Shown in pieces: positions 1 to 6,886 of a stretch of DNA of 8,771 bases. How positions within the stretch are numbered: the stretch's first letter is position 1; each line of letters starts with the position of its first letter. The stretch comes from JABDPF01 sp037384065 (GTDB taxonomy: Bacteria; Pseudomonadota; Gammaproteobacteria; Xanthomonadales; SZUA-36), in assembly GCA_037384065.1 (NCBI GenBank), contig JARROJ010000084.1:1-8771 (forward strand), in the 5' to 3' direction. The translations under genes were made by a program, and so were the position numbers. The notes under the pieces are model-generated. The model searched no databases, was not told the origin of the DNA, and worked only from the letters and a program-made list of their open reading frames with translations.

Positions 1-801
1 TGGCGCCGCTGGACCCGCGCCCTGAGCCTCATCGTGCTGGCCGTCGTGCTGGCGCTGGCCGGTTGCCGCAAGGACAACCGGGTGGACGAGGTTTCGGCCG
101 ACGAGATCTATGACCGGGCCAAGGAGTCGCTGGATGCCGGCGCATGGGACCGCTCGATCGCCATGTACAAGGCGCTGCAGACGCGCTATCCCTTCGGCCG
201 CTACACCGAGCAGTCGATGCTGGACATCGCCTACGCCTACTACCGGCGCGGCGACGTCGAGAACGCGCTGTCCACGCTCGACCGTTTCATCCGCACCTAC
301 CCGGCGCATCCGAGCATCGACTACGCCTATTACCTGAAGGGGCTGGTCAACTACGAACAGAACCAGGGGTTCCTGGAACGCATGATGCCGACGCGCGTGC
401 GTGACCGCGACCAGTCGTCCGCGCAGGATTCCTTCGACGATTTCAACGAACTGCTGCGCCGCTTCCCGGGCAGCCGTTACGTGCCCGACGCGCGCCAGCG
501 CATGGTGTTCCTGCGCAACAACCTGGCCGACTACGAAATCGTGGTCGCCGAGTACTACCTGCGCCGCGGGGCCTACATCGCCGCGGCGAACCGCGCGCGC
601 TACGCCCTGGAGGTGTACCCCAACACCCCCGCCGTGCCGGAGGCGCTCAAGATCCTGCACATCGCCTACACCGAACTCGACCTGCCGCAGCTGGCCGAGG
701 ATTCCTACGAGGTGCTGGAACTGAACTACCCCAGCCACTACTACGTGCAGGGCAAGCGCAAGCCGAAGTCCTGGACCTCTTGGCTCTGGCCGTTCGACTG
801 A
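1..801 (+). CDS. bamD: Outer membrane assembly lipoprotein BamD (5' end outside window)
   Basis: BamD (formerly ComL/YfiO) is an essential lipoprotein of the BAM complex. It sits on the periplasmic face of the outer membrane and works with BamA to fold beta-barrel proteins. The frame is open from base 1. The visible N-terminus reads WRRWTRALSLIVLAVV and then LALAGC, a type II signal peptide with a basic n-region, a hydrophobic core and a lipobox whose cysteine is codon 22 (64-66). The residue after Cys is Arg, so no Lol-avoidance Asp is present, which fits outer-membrane sorting. A GTG at 34 would cut off the basic n-region, so the true start very probably lies upstream of the window. The mature part is made of TPR-like helical pairs, for example YDRAKESLDAGAWDRSIAMY and LNYPSHYY near the end. 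The length is close to the roughly 245 residues of E. coli BamD. The gene is convergent with nadE across a gap full of REP-like repeats. The family call rests on recognised sequence character, not on a search. Confidence 0.93.
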   Translation, partial: WRRWTRALSLIVLAVVLALAGCRKDNRVDEVSADEIYDRAKESLDAGAWDRSIAMYKALQTRYPFGRYTEQSMLDIAYAYYRRGDVENALSTLDRFIRTYPAHPSIDYAYYLKGLVNYEQNQGFLERMMPTRVRDRDQSSAQDSFDDFNELLRRFPGSRYVPDARQRMVFLRNNLADYEIVVAEYYLRRGAYIAAANRARYALEVYPNTPAVPEALKILHIAYTELDLPQLAEDSYEVLELNYPSHYYVQGKRKPKSWTSWLWPFD

Positions 802-810
802 TACGCCCGC

Positions 811-833
811 TGTCTGAGGGCGTTCAGGGCCGA
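811..833 (+). repeat. Decayed REP-like unit
   Basis: This matches the intact 23-base REP-like unit at 8305-8327 at 19 of 23 positions by hand alignment. The TTCA loop is kept, but changes in both arms break the stem. It lies 10 bases after the bamD stop and reads as an eroded copy of the family. Confidence 0.55.
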
Positions 834-844
834 CGAAGCGCCTG

Positions 845-867
845 TCGCGGCTGAAGCCGCTCCCACA
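845..867 (-). repeat. REP-like palindromic unit, GCGGC-stem variant
   Basis: Read on the minus strand this begins TGTGGGAG and contains the perfect hairpin GCGGC-TTCA-GCCGC. It forms a head-to-head pair with the unit at 882-903, with only 14 bases between them, in the convergent bamD/nadE gap. No T-run follows the stem in either direction, so a classical intrinsic terminator is not supported, although the hairpin may still protect mRNA 3' ends. Confidence 0.85.
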
Positions 868-881
868 AAAAAACCGATCCC

Positions 882-903
882 TGTGGAGGGCCTTCAGGCC
901 CGG
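882..903 (+). repeat. REP-like palindromic unit, GGGCC-stem variant, abutting the nadE stop
   Basis: This is one base shorter than the unit at 8305-8327, having lost a G in the TGTGGGAG leader. It carries the perfect hairpin GGGCC-TTCA-GGCCC. It ends directly next to the nadE stop codon (904-906), so the nadE reading frame finishes exactly at the repeat's border. Confidence 0.85.
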
Positions 904-2715
904 CTAACGAACATCCGAAGGCTGGTTACGCCACAGCGAGGTGATCGGATACCGCCGGTCGCGGCCGAAGGCGCGGTGGGTGATGCGCACGCCGGGCGGG
1001 GCCTGGCGGCGCTTGTATTCGTTGATCAGCACCAGGTTGGCCACGCGCCGGACCATCGCCTCGTCAAAGCCGTCGGCCACGATCTGCTCCACCGACCAGT
1101 CCTGCTCGACATAGCGCTGCAGCACCTGGTCGAGCAACTCGTACGGCGGCAGGGAATCCTGGTCGACCTGGTCCGGGCGCAGTTCGGCCGAGGGCGGCCG
1201 GGTGATGACGCTTTCCGGGATCGCCGGCGAAATCGTGTTGCGGTAGCGCGCCAGCGCATAGACGCGCGTCTTGCTGCAGTCCAGCAGCGGCGCGAAGCCG
1301 CCCGCCATGTCGCCGTAAATGGTCGAGTAACCGACCGCCAGTTCGCTCTTGTTGCTGGTCACCAGCGGCAGCCAGCCGAACTTGTTGGACAGGGCCATCA
1401 CCAGGTTGCTGCGCGCGCGCGCCTGCAGGTTTTCCTCGGTCACGTCGGCCTCCTGGCCGAAGAACGAGGGTTCGAGCAGCGTCAGCAGCGCTTCGAACGC
1501 CGGTTCGATGGAAATCACGCGGTGATCGACGCCCAGGTTCACGGCCTGGTCCTGCGCCAGCTCGATGCTCAGCCCGGAGGTGTGCCGCGAGGGCATCATG
1601 ACCGTGTGCACGCGCTCCGGCCCCAGCGCGTCCACCGCCAGCGCCAGCACCAGCGAGGAATCGATGCCCCCCGACAGGCCGAACACGACATCGGTGAAGC
1701 CGTTCTTGCGCACGTAGTCGCGCAGGCCGGTCTTGATGACGGTGTACAACTCGGGGGATTGGTCAGCGGTGTCCGCGGGAGCGGCTTCGGCCGCCGTCGG
1801 GCCTGAAGGCCCTCCCACAGGTTCGTCTCCTGGTTTCGAATCCGGTGGGACGCCCGCAGACGTAGTCGTCCCCGTCGGAGCGGCTTCAGCCGCGGCGGGC
1901 GCTGCGTCGTGCTCAAGCGCCTTCCCGGATTGTTCGCGCGAACCCGCACACCAATCGAGCCCGCCAGAGCCCGGCTCGTACGCCGCCACCAGCAGGGCCT
2001 CGGTGCACAGCGGCCCGGGCGGCGCGACCCGCCCGGCCCGGTCCATCAGCATGCTGCGGCCGTCGAACACGAGCTCGTCCTGGCCGCCGACCAGGTTGCA
2101 GTACACCGTCGGCAGGCCGGTTTCGGCGTGGCGGTCGGCGAACAACCGCACGCGGTCGGTCAGCTTGTCGTCATGATAGGGCGAGGCGTTGGGAATCAGC
2201 AGCAGTTCGGCGCCCGCCGCGCGGGCCGCCTGCGCGGGGCCGGGCTTCCAGGCGTCCTCGCAGATGATCACGCCGACCGGCACGCCGCGCACGTCGACCA
2301 CCAGCGGATCGCCGCCCGGCGAAAAGTAGCGGCATTCGTCGAACACGAGGTAATTGGGCAGGAATTTCTTGAAGTAGCGGCCCAGCACCTGGCCGTCACG
2401 GATCCAGCTGACCGCGTTGTGGCGTTCGCCCTTCTCGGCCCAGGGGTGCCCGATCACGGCGTCGATGCCTCGCACGCTCGCGGCGAAGCGCTCCAGCGCG
2501 CGGTGAACGCTTTCCAGGAAACCGGGCCGCAGCAGCAGGTCTTCCGGCGGGTAACCGGACAGCGCCATCTCGGGAAACAGAACGAGGTCCGCGCCCGCCC
2601 GCTGCGCCGCCGCGGTCAGATTCCGCGCGCGGTCGAGGTTGCCCTGGATGTCGCCGACGGGGAAGTCGAACTGGGCGAGAGCGATGCGGAGTTGTCCGGA
2701 CTCACTCATTGCCAT
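904..2715 (-). CDS. nadE: Glutamine-dependent NAD+ synthetase with repeat-derived linker
   Basis: NadE catalyses the last step of NAD+ synthesis: ATP-dependent amidation of nicotinic acid adenine dinucleotide, with ammonia from glutamine. The N-terminal carbon-nitrogen hydrolase (glutaminase) domain spans about residues 9-255. Its catalytic triad is visible as E49 (LFPEMALSGYPPEDL), K116 (YFKKFLPNY) and C152 (VIICEDAW). The C-terminal synthetase domain spans about 322-603, with the ATP pyrophosphatase loop SGGIDSS at 348-354, TSNKSE at 453-458 and the following YGDMAGGFAPLLD. Between the domains, residues about 271-320 form an Ala/Pro/Gly-rich segment encoded by REP-like repeats. This brings the protein to 603 residues, longer than the roughly 540-580 I recall for this two-domain class. 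Two ATGs compete, at 2715 and 2709. A GGAGG at 2728-2732 lies 12 bases before the first and 18 before the second, so the first is favoured. The gene lies downstream of sucCD on the same strand, across 258 bases with a REPIN-like element, so co-transcription is uncertain. Confidence 0.95.
   Translation of the reverse strand: MAMSESGQLRIALAQFDFPVGDIQGNLDRARNLTAAAQRAGADLVLFPEMALSGYPPEDLLLRPGFLESVHRALERFAASVRGIDAVIGHPWAEKGERHNAVSWIRDGQVLGRYFKKFLPNYLVFDECRYFSPGGDPLVVDVRGVPVGVIICEDAWKPGPAQAARAAGAELLLIPNASPYHDDKLTDRVRLFADRHAETGLPTVYCNLVGGQDELVFDGRSMLMDRAGRVAPPGPLCTEALLVAAYEPGSGGLDWCAGSREQSGKALEHDAAPAAAEAAPTGTTTSAGVPPDSKPGDEPVGGPSGPTAAEAAPADTADQSPELYTVIKTGLRDYVRKNGFTDVVFGLSGGIDSSLVLALAVDALGPERVHTVMMPSRHTSGLSIELAQDQAVNLGVDHRVISIEPAFEALLTLLEPSFFGQEADVTEENLQARARSNLVMALSNKFGWLPLVTSNKSELAVGYSTIYGDMAGGFAPLLDCSKTRVYALARYRNTISPAIPESVITRPPSAELRPDQVDQDSLPPYELLDQVLQRYVEQDWSVEQIVADGFDEAMVRRVANLVLINEYKRRQAPPGVRITHRAFGRDRRYPITSLWRNQPSDVR
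1774..1796 (+). repeat. REP-like unit within nadE, GCGGC-stem variant
   Basis: This matches the minus-strand unit at 845-867 at about 18 of 23 positions. The hairpin GCGGC-TTCG-GCCGC (1781-1794) is fully paired, with the loop changed from TTCA to TTCG. It abuts the next unit at 1797 tail to tail. The nadE codons here give TAAEAAPA. Confidence 0.75.
1797..1819 (-). repeat. REP-like unit within nadE, GGGCC-stem variant, identical to the copy after pilR
   Basis: The reverse complement is identical to 8305-8327 over all 23 bases. The identity extends to 27 bases when 1796-1822 is compared with 8302-8328. It carries the hairpin GGGCC-TTCA-GGCCC. Perfect identity between a copy in an essential gene and an intergenic copy about 6.5 kb away suggests recent spread or homogenisation. 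The encoded nadE residues are PVGGPSGPT (299-307). Confidence 0.9.
1873..1895 (+). repeat. REP-like unit within nadE, GCGGC-stem variant
   Basis: This matches the unit at 845-867 (opposite strand) at about 20 of 23 positions, with the hairpin GCGGC-TTCA-GCCGC intact. It faces the unit at 1797-1819 head to head, with 53 bases between them that may include further decayed repeat sequence. It encodes NadE AAAEAAPT (274-281). Confidence 0.8.
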
Positions 2716-2774
2716 GGTTTGGCGTTTCCTCCACCGGTCAAAGCGATATCGGCCACTGATGCCGCAACACCGTC

Positions 2775-2922
2775 TGGATCCCGGATCAGGTCCGGGATGA
2801 CGGTGGGAGAAGAGCGCAGCAACCGGGATTCACTCGACGCCATGATCGATGCCTCTGCACCGAATGCGAAAACGGCCCCGACAACAAACCCGGCCGTCAT
2901 CCCGGACCTGATCCGGGATCCA
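2775..2922. repeat. REPIN-like inverted pair of palindromes (second repeat family)
   Basis: Two 29-base arms, 2775-2803 and 2894-2922, are perfect reverse complements separated by 90 bases. Each arm is itself a hairpin: ATCCCGGA and TCCGGGAT flank a 5-base loop (left arm stem 2778-2785 with 2791-2798). Two inverted palindromes around a spacer is the organisation described for REPINs. The sequence is unrelated to the TGTGGGAG family elsewhere in the window. It lies between sucD and nadE, both on the minus strand, where the long stem could limit readthrough or stabilise the sucCD mRNA end. Translating such units gives the VIPDLIRDP string often seen in spurious small proteins. Confidence 0.85.
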
Positions 2923-2973
2923 CTCAGGGGCATTCGAGCACTCGCGGATCTGGCTGCTTCTGCGCGTCTCGTC

Positions 2974-3849
2974 TCAGCCTTCCAGCCGCTCCTGGATCGC
3001 GCGGCCGAGGTCGGCGGGCGAGCGGACCGTCGTCACGCCGGCTTCCTCGAGCGCCTCGAACTTGGCCTCCGCGGTGCCCTTGCCGCCGGCGATGATCGCG
3101 CCGGCGTGGCCCATGCGCTTGCCCGGGGGCGCCGTGACGCCGGCGATGTAGGCCGCGACCGGCTTGCGCACGTTGTTGGCGATGAACTCGGCCGCGTCCT
3201 CTTCCGCGGAGCCGCCGATCTCGCCGACCATGATGATGCCCTCGGTCTCGGGGTCGTCGTTGAACAGGCGCAGCACGTCGACGAAGTTCATGCCCTGGAT
3301 CGGGTCGCCGCCGATGCCGATGCAGGTGGTCTGGCCGAGACCGGCCAGCGTGGTCTGGTACACCGCCTCGTAGGTCAGCGTGCCGGAGCGCGAGACGACG
3401 CCGACCTTGCCCTTGGCGTGGATCTGGCCCGGCATGATGCCGATCTTGCATTCACCCGGCGTGATGATGCCCGGGCAGTTGGGGCCGATCAGCCAGGTGT
3501 CCGGCTTGTTCTGCAGCACCGCCTTCACCTTCATCATGTCCTGCACCGGGATGCCCTCGGTGATGGCCACGATCACGCGAATGCCGGCGTCGGCCGCTTC
3601 CAGGATGGCGTCGGCCGCGAACGGCGGCGGCACGTAGATGACGCTGGCGTCGGCCCCGGTTTCGGCGACGCCTTCGGCCACCGTGTCGAACACCGGCAGG
3701 TCGAGGTGGGTCTGGCCGCCCTTGCCGGGCGTCACGCCGCCGACGATCTGCGTGCCGTAATCCAGCGCCTGTTTGGAGTGGAACGTTCCCTGGCTGCCGG
3801 TGAAGCCCTGGCAGATGACTTTCGTTTCCTTGTTGATCAGTACACTCAT
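2974..3849 (-). CDS. sucD: Succinyl-CoA synthetase, alpha subunit
   Basis: The alpha subunit of the TCA-cycle enzyme that converts succinyl-CoA to succinate with substrate-level phosphorylation of a nucleoside diphosphate. The N-terminal CoA-binding Rossmann domain is marked by GFTGSQGTFHSKQALDYG at residues 15-32. The central region carries IGPNCPGIITPGECKIG (121-137). The active-site histidine that is phosphorylated during catalysis is H248 in RMGHAGAIIAGGKGTA, matching H246 of the E. coli enzyme. The length of 291 residues is normal for the family. Its ATG is 14 bases after the sucC stop, and a purine-rich GGCGGAG in that gap serves as the ribosome-binding site, so the two subunits are almost certainly co-translated from one mRNA. 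Confidence 0.97.
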   Translation of the reverse strand: MSVLINKETKVICQGFTGSQGTFHSKQALDYGTQIVGGVTPGKGGQTHLDLPVFDTVAEGVAETGADASVIYVPPPFAADAILEAADAGIRVIVAITEGIPVQDMMKVKAVLQNKPDTWLIGPNCPGIITPGECKIGIMPGQIHAKGKVGVVSRSGTLTYEAVYQTTLAGLGQTTCIGIGGDPIQGMNFVDVLRLFNDDPETEGIIMVGEIGGSAEEDAAEFIANNVRKPVAAYIAGVTAPPGKRMGHAGAIIAGGKGTAEAKFEALEEAGVTTVRSPADLGRAIQERLEG

Positions 3850-3863
3850 GGTTCGCTCCGCCT

Positions 3864-5024
<1,161 letters not shown>

Positions 5025-5143
5025 GCAAACTCCTTGAGGATGGGTGATGCCCGGCCGGCCGCGGAGCGCGGCTTCCGGAGCGGCGTAATCGTCGCGGTAT
5101 TTTCCCCCGATTGGCTTTCGAAATCAAAGGCGTGGACGGCCGG

Positions 5144-5152
5144 TGGTATACT
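5144..5152 (+). promoter_or_regulatory. Putative extended -10 promoter for pilSR
   Basis: TGGTATACT combines a near-consensus -10 hexamer (TATACT, 5147-5152) with the TG of an extended -10 element. No good -35 is seen at 16-18 bases upstream. A start near 5159 would leave a leader of about 60 bases before the pilS ATG at 5222. This would also place the promoter inside the longer open frame starting at 5111, which argues against that start. Confidence 0.5.
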
Positions 5153-5221
5153 CCCCCGCGTGTGGATCACGAGCGCCGCTTCCCGCAAGCAAAGGACTGC
5201 CAGACACGTGAAAGCCCGGGC

Positions 5222-6874
5222 ATGAATCGAACCGTCGAATACACCTCCTGGCCGCTGCCGGAGGACCTGACGCAGAAGGTCGTCAACTACCTCGACGTCT
5301 ACCGGCTGCTGATCGCGCTGATCCTCAGCGTGGCGCACTTCGGCACGCTCGAACGCATGCCGGCGACCTACAGCCTGTCCTTCTTCGCCAGCATCACCCT
5401 GGTTCTGTTCGTGCTGGCCGCGCTGTTCTACCTCTTCGTCTCCCGTCGCGTGACGACCGACTTCTACCGCCTGGCGAGCCTGTCGCTGAGCACCGACATC
5501 CTGTTCCTCGGCGCGCTGGTGATCACCACGTCCGGCATCGAGGGCGGGCTCGGCATCCTGCTGGTATTCACCAGCGCCGCGGCCGCCATCGTGCTGCCGC
5601 TGCGCTTTGCGCTGGCCCTCGCCTCGCTGGCCGCCGTCGCGATGGTCGGCACGGAAATCTGGGGCTACAGCCAGGGCACGACGGCGGCGCAGCAGCTGAT
5701 CCAGTCCGCGCTGTTCGGCATGACGGCGCTGGTGACCGCGCTCATCGGCAACCGGGTCGCCTACTGGGCGCGCGACTACCGCCTGATCGCCGAGAAGCGC
5801 AAGGCCACGCTGACCAAGCTGGAGCAGGCCAACGAACTGATCATCCGGCGCATGCGCACCGGCGTCATCGCGGTGGACGAGAACAACCGCGTGCGCATCA
5901 TGAACGAATCCGCCTGGTTCTCGCTGGGCAGCCCCAAGCTGCGCGAAAAGCCGCTGGCCGACTTCTCGCCGCGGCTGAACCAGTCGCTCGAGGAATGGAA
6001 ACGCCACCCCACCGACGATCCCGCGCCGGTGGTGCTGGAGCCCAGCCAGGCGCAGATCCTGCCGAGCTTCGTGCAGCTGCCGGCCGAATCGGGCCTGGGC
6101 GCGATGATCTTCCTGACCGACAACAACGTCGTCGCGCGCCGCGCGGTGGAGCTGTCGGTCAACTCGCTGGCCAAGCTCTCGGGCAGCATCGCGCACGAGA
6201 TCCGCAACCCGCTGGCCGCCCTGAACCACGCCTCCCAGCTGCTGGAGGAATCGCCGCAGATCCGGCTGTCGGAAATGCGCCTGATCCACATCATCCAGAA
6301 CCACGCCAAGCGCATGAACGGCATCGTCGAGAACATCCTGCAGCTCTCGCGCCGCGAGCAGTCGCAGCCGGAAGTGGTGCCGCTGCACCTGTTCCTGCCC
6401 GAGTTCGCGATGGAGTTCGAGACCTCCAAGGTGAACCACTCACTGGAGTTCACCGCGAACTTCGACGGCCAGCAGGCCCACGTGCTGTACGACAAGAGCC
6501 AGCTGCACCAGTGCCTGTGGAAGCTGCTGGACAACGCCGCCGACCACGCCAGCCGCGAGAAGGCGACCCCCAAGGTGAGCCTGCAGCTGCGCAGCGACGA
6601 GAATGCCGGCTATTGCGTGGTGACCGTGTCCGACAACGGCCCCGGCATCAACAAGGAGCAGCTGGGCAAGATCTTCGAGCCCTTCTACACCACCCGCAAG
6701 GAAGGCTCGGGCCTGGGCCTGTACATCGCACGGCAACTTTGTGAGGCGAACCAGGCCGAACTTACGGTAGACTCCGAGATTGGCAAGGGCGCGCAGTTCC
6801 ACATCCGCATGGCGCTCGCGAGCGGCGATCAGCTGCCGCAGGAAGAAGAGCCGGCGCGTCCGGCATATCAATAA
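5222..6874 (+). CDS. pilS: Type IV pilus two-component sensor histidine kinase PilS
   Basis: PilS is the membrane kinase that phosphorylates, and can dephosphorylate, PilR. In Pseudomonas aeruginosa it senses pilin levels in the inner membrane. Six hydrophobic segments occupy residues about 23-183, matching the known PilS topology. A PAS-like region follows at about 205-300. The histidine-kinase dimerisation helix carries the phosphorylated H325 in GSIAHEIRNPLAALNHASQL. The ATPase domain shows the N box (LLDNAADHA, N438), G1 DNGPGI (471-476), the F box FEPFYTT and G2 GSGLGL. The frame is open back to an ATG at 5111, but I chose the ATG at 5222. A putative -10 lies between the two, and the 37 extra residues look like translated leader, whereas MNRTVEYTSWPLPED runs directly into the first membrane helix. 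The ribosome-binding site is weak (GTGAAAG, 7 bases upstream). pilR follows after 12 bases, so the two form an operon. Confidence 0.93.
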   Translation: MNRTVEYTSWPLPEDLTQKVVNYLDVYRLLIALILSVAHFGTLERMPATYSLSFFASITLVLFVLAALFYLFVSRRVTTDFYRLASLSLSTDILFLGALVITTSGIEGGLGILLVFTSAAAAIVLPLRFALALASLAAVAMVGTEIWGYSQGTTAAQQLIQSALFGMTALVTALIGNRVAYWARDYRLIAEKRKATLTKLEQANELIIRRMRTGVIAVDENNRVRIMNESAWFSLGSPKLREKPLADFSPRLNQSLEEWKRHPTDDPAPVVLEPSQAQILPSFVQLPAESGLGAMIFLTDNNVVARRAVELSVNSLAKLSGSIAHEIRNPLAALNHASQLLEESPQIRLSEMRLIHIIQNHAKRMNGIVENILQLSRREQSQPEVVPLHLFLPEFAMEFETSKVNHSLEFTANFDGQQAHVLYDKSQLHQCLWKLLDNAADHASREKATPKVSLQLRSDENAGYCVVTVSDNGPGINKEQLGKIFEPFYTTRKEGSGLGLYIARQLCEANQAELTVDSEIGKGAQFHIRMALASGDQLPQEEEPARPAYQ

Positions 6875-6886
6875 AATGAGTGAGTA

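Larger units (their letters stand above)
1756..1905 (-). other. REP-derived interdomain linker inside nadE
   Basis: This stretch encodes NadE residues 271-320, between the glutaminase and synthetase domains. It is dominated by A, P, G, T, E and D and has no hydrophobic core. Three REP-like units account for much of it: 1873-1895 encodes AAAEAAPT, 1797-1819 encodes PVGGPSGPT and 1774-1796 encodes TAAEAAPA. The frame stays open through all three. The flanking protein sequence (LDWCAGSR before, SPELYTVIKTGLRDYVRKNG after) looks like ordinary NadE, so I infer an insertion tolerated at a flexible junction. The exact boundaries of the insert are an estimate. Confidence 0.8.

Noticed and set aside
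2728..2732. Alternative nadE start at the second ATG (2709)
   Set aside because: The GGAGG would be 18 bases away, beyond normal spacing; the first ATG at 12 bases fits better. The difference is only two residues.
2706..2933. Small minus-strand open frame of 75 residues containing SRIRSGMT and VIPDLIRDP
   Set aside because: Both strings are translations of the two arms of the 2775-2922 palindromic repeat, and the frame overlaps the nadE start. This is the usual spurious product of this repeat type.
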